In this document: piece by piece, positions 1 through 5,949 of the stretch
Layout: each line of letters starts with the position of its first letter
Numbering within the stretch: position 1 is the first letter of the stretch
Source of the DNA: Saprospiraceae bacterium
GTDB lineage: Bacteria > Bacteroidota > Bacteroidia > Chitinophagales > Saprospiraceae
Reading direction: 5' to 3'
Length of the DNA: 5,971 nucleotides
Assembly: GCA_007125435.1 (NCBI GenBank)
Contig: SLDF01000253.1
Span: 1-5,971, forward strand
Notes under the pieces: generated by a model
Databases searched by the model: none
Told to the model about the DNA's origin: nothing
What the model saw: the letters and a program-made list of their open reading frames with translations, nothing else
Translations under genes and position numbers: made by a program

Positions 1-248
1 CTCAAGTGCTACGCGACCGATGAAGCAGGAAGTATAAAGTAAAATTATCAAGCAGTGCAGCGGTCTAGCCTTTGAAGATGGCATCAAGGGTAGCTTGACT
101 CCGTAAGTATTTTTTTTCGAAAATATCGCTCAAAAGAGCAAGACTTGGGATCATTAAGATGGCTATTTTCAGACTCTAAAAAGCGACCCGTAACGCAGTG
201 GAGGGTGATGCCCAAAGCAAAAAAACGACCTCAACTACATGAGAACAC
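1..248. other. Left flank without a recognisable gene
   Basis: No convincing coding region is seen on either strand. On the plus strand, frame 1 is open from the window edge to a TAA at 40-42 and would encode only LKCYATDEAGSIK. This could be the tail of a gene entering from the left, but 13 residues are too few to identify one. The rest contains an 8-T run at 110-117, a tiny GCTC-AAAA-GAGC hairpin at 128-139, and a G/C-richer patch at 182-213 next to a run of A. The patch resembles low-complexity intergenic filler rather than a gene. The 3' end of the minus-strand gene at 249-1520 points into this flank, so its transcript must end here. Confidence 0.5.
219..243 (-). terminator. Weak candidate intrinsic terminator of the beta-propeller gene
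   Basis: On the minus strand, five bases after the TAG stop, CTCA (243-240) can pair with TGAG (233-230) around a 6-nt loop. A G-U pair could extend the stem by one. A run of seven T (225-219) follows after four bases. Position and T-run suit rho-independent termination, but a stem of four or five pairs is short, so this is only a candidate. Confidence 0.28.
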
Positions 249-1520
249 CTACTCCTTGACTATCCGAGCAGAAAAGATCTGATCCTCTGTGTCCACAAAA
301 ACTATATATATGCCAGAAGGAAAAGCAGACATGTCAAGCCTAAATAGTTCAGAACCTAGACGAATTGTACCTTCTTTTACCGGCTTGCCATGTACATCGA
401 ATATGGTCAACCTGCCGGTTTGCTCTCCCAATAGGTCAAAGTCCAGGTAGCAAGTATCATGGCATGGATTAGGAAATGCCTGGATGGTCGTATTCACTTT
501 ATGAGAAAAATCAACAGAAGTAGTCGGCTCGAAGAACCATTGATCTGTGTAGACTCGGTGCAATCGCGGCGGCACATTGACAATCTGAGAAAAAGCCTCA
601 TTGGAGATAAACCAATACTTGCCATAGGGATTCCATACGACGGCTTCTACTTGATGAGCAAGCAAACTCAGCTCTATCCGCCTCTTATTGCCAGCAAAAA
701 AATGGGTATTAGGAAAGTCCCATAGCAACCAAATGAATGGGGTCAAAATGGGCGTATACCCAACGAGCATAATCACCCCTTTTTCTTCATTATAATCGGC
801 ACCTGTGATAAGCCCGTTAACCGCAAAGCTATCAATGAGATCAGCCGTATAAGTACCCGGTGCTTTTGGCAGGGCATAAACTCTTGTCCGTAAGTCTACC
901 CAGTTTTTAGAAAATAGATAAAGGCTGTCTCCAATTGCGATCATAGCCTCCATGTCATAGTCGTTGTTTTGTGGCCGAGTATCAAAATCAACCTGATCAG
1001 GGTATTCAAAGAAAATACCCTCACTCTCAATAGAGTCCCGATCAAGATGAGCCAACTTGATTCTAAAAATAGCGAGGTCTCTTCTATTGCCATTGTTGTT
1101 CCCAAAGTCGCCTATGTAGATGTATTCTTCGTCCATGGCGATATCTTCCCAGTCTCTGGAAGTCGCTCCATCTATCCACACGGTTCGTTTGAGATGACCA
1201 TCTGTCGTGTCCAGACAATGCAATTCAGGACCGAAGCCACTGTCATTATGCGTCCACAGACATGTATCTATGAGTAAAAGTCCGGATGTTTCTCTGACGG
1301 CGTTTGGCAATTCTCCAATGCGCTCCGGCTGATAGGTTGTGAATGGGTATACACATGATCCATCATTAACCTCTGCGCTTTCATCAAAATTATTGGCAAG
1401 AGGGTCAGTGCACCCGGCCTCTTGAGCCATTGTAAGATGGCAACAAAAAACAAGTGGTAATGCTAGTGCAATTATATATATAAAACGGCTAGATGTGAAC
1501 ATAAGCCAAAAATACTTCAT
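249..1520 (-). CDS. Secreted T9SS-sorted protein, predicted beta-propeller of unknown function
   Basis: This is a predicted outer-surface or released protein of 423 residues. I chose the ATG at 1520 (MKYFWLMF) because it opens a normal Sec signal peptide: hydrophobic IYIIALALPLVF, with probable cleavage after TMAQ at residue 33. The upstream in-frame ATG at 1574 would add 18 unconvincing residues (MHPGCRIF...), and an ATG at 1502 is also possible. Residues 36-59 form a GCTDP...DGSC motif with cysteines 37 and 56, a short module I recall from secreted Bacteroidota proteins. The middle has blade-like repeats in which an acidic strand start precedes a hydrophobic strand: RDWEDIA then YIYIGDFGNN (122-142), DMEAM then LYLFSKNW (from 189), and QVEAV then YWFISNE (from 290). 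This suggests a propeller of the SdiA-regulated or phytase-esterase-like kind, but no catalytic function can be assigned. Residues about 342-423 are a T9SS type A sorting domain: FPNP at 349-352, then LTIFDVHGKPV, FPSGIYIV and a basic end (IVKE). Divergent from the DUF3293 gene; no operon partner is visible. Confidence 0.88.
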   Translation of the reverse strand: MKYFWLMFTSSRFIYIIALALPLVFCCHLTMAQEAGCTDPLANNFDESAEVNDGSCVYPFTTYQPERIGELPNAVRETSGLLLIDTCLWTHNDSGFGPELHCLDTTDGHLKRTVWIDGATSRDWEDIAMDEEYIYIGDFGNNNGNRRDLAIFRIKLAHLDRDSIESEGIFFEYPDQVDFDTRPQNNDYDMEAMIAIGDSLYLFSKNWVDLRTRVYALPKAPGTYTADLIDSFAVNGLITGADYNEEKGVIMLVGYTPILTPFIWLLWDFPNTHFFAGNKRRIELSLLAHQVEAVVWNPYGKYWFISNEAFSQIVNVPPRLHRVYTDQWFFEPTTSVDFSHKVNTTIQAFPNPCHDTCYLDFDLLGEQTGRLTIFDVHGKPVKEGTIRLGSELFRLDMSAFPSGIYIVFVDTEDQIFSARIVKE

Positions 1521-1592
1521 TTTACCTTTATATAAAAGGTTAACCCAAGAGAATATCCTACAACCCGGGTGCAACCAAAAGGTACATAATGT
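1521..1592. promoter_or_regulatory. Divergent intergenic region, presumed back-to-back promoters
   Basis: These 72 bp separate two diverging starts and must hold at least part of both promoters. The minus strand has TACCTTTTG (1584-1576), one base longer than the Bacteroidota -7 consensus TAnnTTTG. If it is used, transcription would start near 1570, downstream of the ATG at 1574, which fits the chosen start at 1520. No clear -33 element lies at the right distance. An 8-bp palindrome ACCCGGGT sits at 1563-1570. AAAAGG (1577-1582) lies about ten bases before the plus-strand ATG and may be a weak ribosome binding site. No clean promoter was found for the plus-strand gene. Confidence 0.3.
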
Positions 1593-2003
1593 ATGGACAA
1601 GGCGCTATTAGAAGCATTTAATAGAACGAAATATTTTGTTGACAGCCTCAATACTTTTATGCTAGTTGGCCATCAAAACTATGTCATAGATGATTGGTTG
1701 ACTAAGATGAATCAAGAAAAGGCTTTCTTTATTACAGCCTATAATCCTATGTCAAGGCAATTGCCGGATAAAGAAAACGAAAAAAGGAATAATCGCCTTG
1801 TGAAGGAGCTCAAAAAATATACCTATTTGCATGGCAGAGGAAAGGATCCCAAACACACCTGGCCAGCAGAAGAAAGCTATCTGGTAACAAAGGTTCACGA
1901 AGAGGTCATCAAAAAGCTCATGCAAGACTTCGAGCAGCTAGCTTACATCAGATACTTGAGAGGGAGATCAGCAGAGCTTATTTTGCTTAACCCATCATCA
2001 TAG
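1593..2003 (+). CDS. DUF3293 domain-containing protein
   Basis: This is a small protein of 136 residues matching the DUF3293 family, whose function is unknown. Family-like features in order are a strand and turn FFITAYNPMS (45-54), the polar helix ENEKRNNRL (61-69), the glycine/aspartate-rich segment GRGKDPKHTW (81-90) followed by PAEESYLV (91-98), and a C-terminal helix FEQLAYIRYL (113-122). The N-terminal 40 residues look like a helical lead-in. There is no signal peptide or membrane segment, so it is probably cytoplasmic. The start is well supported: an in-frame TAA at 1587-1589 lies just upstream and AAAAGG precedes the ATG. Its last 17 bp overlap the end of the convergent pirin gene. Nothing around it gives a role. 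Confidence 0.85.
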   Translation: MDKALLEAFNRTKYFVDSLNTFMLVGHQNYVIDDWLTKMNQEKAFFITAYNPMSRQLPDKENEKRNNRLVKELKKYTYLHGRGKDPKHTWPAEESYLVTKVHEEVIKKLMQDFEQLAYIRYLRGRSAELILLNPSS

Positions 2004-2865
2004 GTACATCCATGACTAAGACCGTGGTATTGGGCTGAAGTGATTTGACATCAATACTGTCCGTATTCCATATTCCTATGGCATCTCTTTGGCCAAGTCT
2101 TTGTCCTTGTATATTCGCCTCGCCATATACCACCATAGCATACATACCATTGCCTTTGCGCTTGCATTTGTACTTGATATCTCTTCCCTTGTCAATGTCG
2201 GCCATGTGAAACCAAGCATCCTGATGTATCCATACACCTTCATCATTGGGATTCGGGGATAGTATCTGCTGAAACCTGTTTTTGCGCTTTGCGACATCCA
2301 GTTTCAGTTGGTCATATCTTGGCTTGACAGATTTGTACTTTGGAAACAACCAGATCTGAAATGACTTCACCTCCTGATCATTTCGGGCATTGAATTCACT
2401 GTGTCGAATACCAGTACCGGCACTCATCACTTGGATTTCACCACTTTGGATTTTGGATACATTGCCCATGCTGTCCTTATGCTCTAGCGTACCTTCTAAT
2501 GGGATAGTAATGATCTCCATATTGTCATGTGGGTGCGTTCTGAACCCCTTACCGGGTGCGATGATATCATCATTCAAAACTCTAAGAACGCCAAAGTGCA
2601 TCCTATCTGGATTGTAATAATTAGCAAAAGAAAAACTGAAATTGGCTTGAAGCCAGCCATGATTTGCTGTACCTCTTGAATTGGCTCTGTGAATAACCAT
2701 GTTGTCGGCTATAGTATCATCTTCATTGGGTAAATGATTGTATCCTACTACATCAAGCTTTTCTAATTCATCGATATTGTTGTCTGTTACATTTGCAATA
2801 CCCTTAGCAGATGCAAAAACGGCAGTTCCTAAAAGCCCTCTTCTCAAAAATTCTTTCCTATCCAT
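1987..2865 (-). CDS. Pirin family bicupin with an export-signal-like N-terminus
   Basis: This 292-residue protein belongs to the pirin family, two-cupin metal proteins; some members (such as E. coli YhhW) have quercetin 2,3-dioxygenase activity. The N-terminal cupin carries the expected metal ligands: H111 and H113 in FRTHPHDNMEI, and H155 and E157 in GTGIRHSEFN. The 42-residue spacing from the second to the third histidine matches what I recall for YhhW and human pirin, so an Fe or similar site should be intact. Other family marks are HGWLQANFSFSFANYYNP (69-86), MHFGVLRVLNDD (89-100), GEIQVMSAGTG (142-152) and QIWLFP (170-175). The C-terminal cupin is roughly 200-292. Unlike the usual cytoplasmic pirins it begins MDRKEFLRRGLLGTAVFASA: RKEFLR resembles a twin-arginine motif with RK for RR, a second RR follows at 8-9, and a short hydrophobic stretch ends in ASA. 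Tat export is therefore plausible but unproven. The physiological substrate is unknown. It is transcribed alone, convergent to DUF3293. Confidence 0.93.
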   Translation of the reverse strand: MDRKEFLRRGLLGTAVFASAKGIANVTDNNIDELEKLDVVGYNHLPNEDDTIADNMVIHRANSRGTANHGWLQANFSFSFANYYNPDRMHFGVLRVLNDDIIAPGKGFRTHPHDNMEIITIPLEGTLEHKDSMGNVSKIQSGEIQVMSAGTGIRHSEFNARNDQEVKSFQIWLFPKYKSVKPRYDQLKLDVAKRKNRFQQILSPNPNDEGVWIHQDAWFHMADIDKGRDIKYKCKRKGNGMYAMVVYGEANIQGQRLGQRDAIGIWNTDSIDVKSLQPNTTVLVMDVPMMMG

Positions 2866-2892
2866 TGATCAAACAGTTTTTAATGAAGTACA

Positions 2893-2900
2893 CAAAAATA
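2893..2900 (-). promoter_or_regulatory. Candidate -7 promoter box of the pirin gene
   Basis: On the minus strand TATTTTTG matches the Bacteroidota -7 consensus TAnnTTTG exactly, 27 bp before the pirin ATG. A start a few bases downstream would give a leader of about 20 nt. The nearest upstream TTG (2928-2926) is 25 bases from the box, longer than the usual 17-23, so the -33 element is weak or activator-dependent. No Shine-Dalgarno is seen before the ATG. Confidence 0.5.
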
Positions 2901-2901
2901 A

Positions 2902-2913
2902 ATGTATATACAT
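2902..2913. promoter_or_regulatory. 12-bp perfect palindrome upstream of the pirin -7 box
   Basis: ATGTATATACAT is a perfect inverted repeat. It begins one base upstream of the candidate -7 box of the pirin gene, inside what would be the spacer. A dimeric repressor or spacer-binding activator site could look like this, but AT-rich DNA also yields such palindromes by chance. No cognate regulator gene is in the window. Confidence 0.35.
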
Positions 2914-3021
2914 CTAATTTTGTTCCAACGGATGATTATTTGTTTAAACTTTTTTTTAATACTTATTTAAAAGGTTTGACTATCAGCAACTTATAGCATG
3001 GGACAAAAGGTGGTTTTTGTA

Positions 3022-3573
3022 TTATTGAGAGTTTTTCACCAGACCTATTGACTTGATTTCCAGTTCAAAGGATTCGGCAGTTCCATTCGCAATTAAGAAT
3101 GTCAGTTCTTCACAGGACTCGCCGGGGTAGCTCGGCATATCCAGAGATCTACCCCTGAAAGTCGGTTCCAGTTGCTCAAAAGGTATGATGAATTCTTGCC
3201 ATTCGCCATTGGTGGTGAATTCGTGCTTGTAGCTATATCGCTGATAACGGTCGGACTTTACTCTGAACTGATAGTTCTTTCCATCTCCCTTTACTACAAC
3301 TTTAAAAGCTTTATAATCATTGGCATCAACAGGTTGGCAATAATATCGTACAGATGAAAACCCACCATTATTCTCTAAAGAAACATCTCCATAGAAAAGA
3401 CCGTAGCCATTGTCATTAACTTTGAAGTTCCCGGAGGATCTGCCACCCATCACAACATCATCGACGACAGACCAGCCTTTGGCATCATTGTTATTTTCGA
3501 AGTCAAATATTATGTGATCATTAGTCATCATAGAAGAGCATAAAATAAATACGCCTGAGATAAATAGTTTCAT
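3022..3573 (-). CDS. CIA30/NDUFAF1-like protein, predicted periplasmic
   Basis: This 183-residue protein matches the CIA30 family, named for mitochondrial complex I intermediate-associated protein 30 (NDUFAF1), which has a galactose-binding-like beta-sandwich. Family motifs are clear: GWSVVDDVVMGGRSSGNF (33-50), GDVSLENNGGFSSVR (62-76), FKVVVKGDGKNYQFRV (90-105) and the late FIIPFEQLEPTFRGR (128-142). The length is near that of a single CIA30 domain. The first 15-18 residues (MKLFISGVFILCSSMM) look like a short Sec signal peptide. C12 is preceded by L, which fits a lipobox poorly, so it is probably not a lipoprotein. An exported copy is unlikely to assemble complex I; its bacterial role is not known. 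The ATG lies one base after the TAA of the upstream surface-protein gene (TAATATG), so the two should be cotranscribed and translationally coupled. No convincing terminator follows: ACAAAA/TTTTGT at 3003-3020 is too AT-rich. Confidence 0.88.
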   Translation of the reverse strand: MKLFISGVFILCSSMMTNDHIIFDFENNNDAKGWSVVDDVVMGGRSSGNFKVNDNGYGLFYGDVSLENNGGFSSVRYYCQPVDANDYKAFKVVVKGDGKNYQFRVKSDRYQRYSYKHEFTTNGEWQEFIIPFEQLEPTFRGRSLDMPSYPGESCEELTFLIANGTAESFELEIKSIGLVKNSQ

Positions 3574-3574
3574 A

Positions 3575-5455
3575 TTATTTTGTGACAGTTATGGTTTTTG
3601 TTGATGTACCCATGCCTGACGCCACTCTGATGATATATTGACCGGCAGACAGTCTACTCAGGTCAATTGGTATCAAATCTCTTTGTATACCTGACCAATT
3701 ATTGTACCAGAGTACACGGCCATTCATATCTGCAAGCGTAATGGTTACATCGGTTGCATTTTCCATATCAAACTGGACATTAGTATAGTGCTCTGCCGGA
3801 TTGGGAAACACTTTTATCGCGCTTTCAGGTAAGGGTTTTTCATCCGCAGTGGTGACTAATCTCAGATTGAGTTTGATATAAGGCATCTCACCGACGTAAC
3901 TAAATCCGGCAAATTCGCCGTCATAAAAGATATTTGCTGAGGCATTATCTCCATCACCGAGGTTTAATGGTACATTCACAAAGTCATCATCGTAGCCGAT
4001 CAGGACTCTCTCATCTACGACCAGCATCACTTTATAAGGTGTACCATTGTCTAGTACGAAGCCGCTTTCTCCATTCAGACCCTCTATATCAAACTCAATA
4101 AATTCAAAATCATCTGCTGCCGAAAGGCTTCTTTCTCCTAATCCAACCACAATATTAGTCATACCATCGTCAATAGTAGTACCCGCAGAACCTACATCGA
4201 AGCTGGTCACTTCCATCAAGTAAGCTTCTGCCATTTGCCCATTTAAATCGCCTGCACTGGTCTGACCGGCAAAAGTTGCTTCTATGCTTGATACGTTAAA
4301 TGATTCTTGCGTATTGGGTGATGTAATAAAGAAAGATCCCCATCCCCACATTGCGTCCTCATCAAAACCCGATCCTATATATCCAATAGGATCAGCAGAT
4401 TGCCAGAAAGAATTATTCGTAATGAAAAATGTGCTAGTTCTTGTATTATTCCCTGGTGTAGCATCCTCTATACCGGGCTGATATACCGTGTATCTCATGA
4501 CATACAATCCTGGTGTCAAGCCCTGAGGTAAATATGTAAAATCAGCTATCTCTACTCTGCCGCTAGTACCGGAAGAGATGGGATCAAGGGCCATGCTATC
4601 CGCCCACATTTCTTGTTGGTTGTTATTGATGATTTGGACTTTTAGGAAGGCATTGCTTATGTCATTGCCACCATCATTGGAAATCCTGGCTGAGAAAGGA
4701 AACTCCTCCGCATCTTGATAAGCTTGTGGGATATACCTCGCTGTAGGATGAAAATAGTGCAGATCCATGGATAAGTCGTTTTCCACCTCACCACCTAATA
4801 CATAGACATCATCTATCATCCAAAAATAGGCGTCACCCTCAAACACGAATTTGATTCGCACATTAGACTGGTTGGCCGCTATATTACTGATATCCAATGT
4901 CACGACGTCATCAGCCGGCGTAAATTCATCAAATTCTACATCTTCATTCACGACAAACTTTGTCCAGGAGTTGCCACCATTATTACTCACATGTACGGAT
5001 GATGGTGGTTCTGTTTCAGAATTATTAGGCCCCAGGTACCACCTGAAGAACTGATTAAATCTCAATATTACTGTACTATGCCCCGAGAAGTTCATCACGG
5101 GAGAAATCAACTCTCCTCTGTGGAGAACCGGGCAAACGCCACCATTAAAATTATTGGGATCGCCTCCATTGTCCAGCCAATCAGAGTCAAACAAGGCCAC
5201 ACCATTATTAAAGCTAGGCGACATGATCCTGTCATCTGACGAGAAGCCTCCTACTGACTGGCCTGTGGTCGAATGTTCCCATGCTGCATTATTAGAAGAC
5301 GCACCCTGAGAGCAAAAAATCCCTTCTGCCGTCCAATCATTGAGCCCGCCGTCAAATTCTGAGTTAGGGTCTCCTGGACCACCCCAGATGATGGTTTGGG
5401 CCGAGGTCAACAAACTAATACTTAGAAGGGCTGTGCATAAAATAAAAATTCTCAT
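3575..5455 (-). CDS. T9SS-sorted multidomain surface protein with choice-of-anchor J-like domain
   Basis: This 626-residue protein is predicted to be exported by Sec, with signal peptide MRIFILCTALLSISLLTSAQ and cleavage after Q20, then carried to the surface by T9SS. Residues about 35-222 resemble the MAM-like jellyroll of choice-of-anchor J or cleaved-adhesin domains: ELISPVMNFSG (115-125), VHVSNNGGNSWTKF (154-167), VRIKFVFEGDAYFWMIDDVYV (199-219). Residues about 226-345 look like an Ig-like or CARDB-like module (NDLSMDLHYF, SNDGGNDISNAFLKVQI, TPGNNTRTSTFFI). Residues about 346-535 form a further beta-rich segment that I do not recognise. After a TADEKPLPES linker, 546-626 is a T9SS type A sorting domain: IKVFPNPA, VTITLADMNGRVL, LSRLSAGQYIIRV, ending KTITVTK. 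No protease, glycosidase or other catalytic motif is seen, so adhesion or ligand binding is likelier than enzymatic action. The leader is A-rich without a Shine-Dalgarno. It is first in a two-gene unit with the CIA30-like gene. Confidence 0.9.
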   Translation of the reverse strand: MRIFILCTALLSISLLTSAQTIIWGGPGDPNSEFDGGLNDWTAEGIFCSQGASSNNAAWEHSTTGQSVGGFSSDDRIMSPSFNNGVALFDSDWLDNGGDPNNFNGGVCPVLHRGELISPVMNFSGHSTVILRFNQFFRWYLGPNNSETEPPSSVHVSNNGGNSWTKFVVNEDVEFDEFTPADDVVTLDISNIAANQSNVRIKFVFEGDAYFWMIDDVYVLGGEVENDLSMDLHYFHPTARYIPQAYQDAEEFPFSARISNDGGNDISNAFLKVQIINNNQQEMWADSMALDPISSGTSGRVEIADFTYLPQGLTPGLYVMRYTVYQPGIEDATPGNNTRTSTFFITNNSFWQSADPIGYIGSGFDEDAMWGWGSFFITSPNTQESFNVSSIEATFAGQTSAGDLNGQMAEAYLMEVTSFDVGSAGTTIDDGMTNIVVGLGERSLSAADDFEFIEFDIEGLNGESGFVLDNGTPYKVMLVVDERVLIGYDDDFVNVPLNLGDGDNASANIFYDGEFAGFSYVGEMPYIKLNLRLVTTADEKPLPESAIKVFPNPAEHYTNVQFDMENATDVTITLADMNGRVLWYNNWSGIQRDLIPIDLSRLSAGQYIIRVASGMGTSTKTITVTK

Positions 5456-5519
5456 ATGACTATGTTTTATTTTGTTTGATAGTTTTAAAATGATGTGGAC
5501 ACTTGTTTTCCTTTAGTAA

Positions 5520-5548
5520 CAAAGTAAGATGAATAAGAGGTGAGGAAA
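5520..5548 (-). promoter_or_regulatory. Weak candidate promoter of the surface-protein/CIA30 unit
   Basis: On the minus strand TTACTTTG (5527-5520) is one mismatch from TAnnTTTG, and TTTC (5548-5545) lies 17 bases upstream, one mismatch from the TTTG seen at -33. It would leave a leader of about 60 nt before the ATG at 5455. Both boxes are imperfect in AT-rich DNA, so the call is tentative. Confidence 0.25.
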
Positions 5549-5695
5549 GTCTATAGCATACACCATTTTAAAAATCACTAAGTTATATAGAAATAACGAG
5601 AAAAACTCTTGTCGGTTTGTTAAAGCATTAACTAGTTTAACCCTCATTACCAATTTCCAATGCATAATTCGGGCTTATTATTGTTTTGGGCATCT

Positions 5696-5735
5696 CCCAC
5701 ATCCCCTCCCCTTTACTTTGGGGAGGAGATGTGGG
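5696..5735. repeat. 16-bp GC-rich inverted repeat (hairpin)
   Basis: CCCACATCCCCTCCCC (5696-5711) and GGGGAGGAGATGTGGG (5720-5735) are complementary at 15 of 16 positions, with a single C-A mismatch. They enclose the 8-nt loop TTTACTTT. This is the strongest secondary structure in the window. Neither strand has a T-run after the stem, so it is not a standard intrinsic terminator. Its CCCTCCCC/GGGGAGG core resembles dispersed REP-like hairpins that I recall from Bacteroidota intergenic DNA. It could also act as a factor-dependent transcription barrier or 3'-end stabiliser. Confidence 0.85.
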
Positions 5736-5768
5736 TCGCTACGTTACAGGGCTCCCTAAACGGTCGGC

Positions 5769-5794
5769 CTCTGCTCCATTACCATTGCGCAGAG
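5769..5794. repeat. 6-bp inverted repeat within a GC-rich block
   Basis: CTCTGC (5769-5774) is complementary to GCAGAG (5789-5794) around a 14-nt loop. It lies in a GC-rich stretch of about 90 bp (5736-5826) that differs from the AT-rich DNA before it and has no reading frame. The stem alone would be weak, but together with the stronger hairpin just upstream it may belong to one larger repeat element or structured RNA. Confidence 0.4.
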
Positions 5795-5854
5795 TCTGGC
5801 TCCTGACGTCGCCACCCTTTCACATCGCTGATGCAATATAGTAGAGAATGACAA

Positions 5855-5884
5855 CAAAAGTCCAAGATAACTTTGGTTCTTTTG
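5855..5884. repeat. Imperfect inverted repeat
   Basis: CAAAAG (5855-5860) pairs with CTTTTG (5879-5884). Inside it, CCAAG can pair with CTTTGG with one bulged T around an ATAA loop. The structure is AT-rich and interrupted, so it is at best a minor hairpin. It directly abuts the heptamer tandem array. Confidence 0.3.
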
Positions 5885-5942
5885 GTAGAACGTAGAATGT
5901 CGAAGGTCGAATGTCTAAAGGTCGGAAAGTCGAAGGTCTGAG
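5885..5942. repeat. Degenerate heptamer tandem array (GTCGAAG-like)
   Basis: Eight consecutive 7-8 bp units can be read: GTAGAAC, GTAGAAT, GTCGAAG, GTCGAAT, GTCTAAAG, GTCGGAAA, GTCGAAG and GTCTGAG. The consensus is GTCGAAG with substitutions and single-base insertions. The units are not coding. Similar GTCGAAAG-type arrays occur in intergenic DNA of many Bacteroidota as far as I recall. Unit divergence suggests an old array or one that evolves by slippage and point mutation. Confidence 0.8.
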
Positions 5943-5949
5943 GGAGCAT

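Noticed and set aside
1..42. C-terminal end of a plus-strand gene (LKCYATDEAGSIK)
   Set aside because: Thirteen residues cannot be assigned to a family, and any random frame may be open this long.
84..117. TCAAG-GGTAG-CTTGA hairpin followed by eight T, as a plus-strand terminator
   Set aside because: The T-run begins 11 bases after a 5-bp stem, too far for an intrinsic terminator, and no identifiable plus-strand gene ends before it.
459..725. Plus-strand open frame of 88 codons
   Set aside because: It lies entirely antisense to the T9SS propeller gene, has no family resemblance and no promoter, and is a shadow frame. The same holds for the other open frames antisense to or out of frame with the five genes called.
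1521..1574. N-terminal extension of the beta-propeller protein from the ATG at 1574
   Set aside because: The extra 18 residues put a polar, Cys- and Trp-containing stretch before an otherwise standard signal peptide. The ATG at 1520 gives a normal length and lysine-positive start.
2811..2996. Plus-strand open frame of 61 codons over the pirin start and upstream gap
   Set aside because: It overlaps the pirin signal region in antisense, has no ribosome binding site, and translates to a low-complexity Phe/Leu/Lys-rich peptide typical of AT-rich DNA.
3003..3020. ACAAAA-TTTTGT hairpin as terminator after the CIA30-like gene
   Set aside because: The stem has only one G-C pair and no T-run follows on the minus strand.
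3535..3540. Lipoprotein signal in the CIA30-like protein (C12)
   Set aside because: The residues before the cysteine are FIL, whereas a lipobox needs G, A or S at -1.
5696..5735. The strong hairpin as a CRISPR repeat or intrinsic terminator
   Set aside because: There is a single copy with no spaced repeats, so it is not CRISPR, and neither strand has a T-run after the stem.
5736..5830. tRNA or known riboswitch in the GC-rich block
   Set aside because: No cloverleaf, T-loop GTTC motif or recognised aptamer core could be found by eye.
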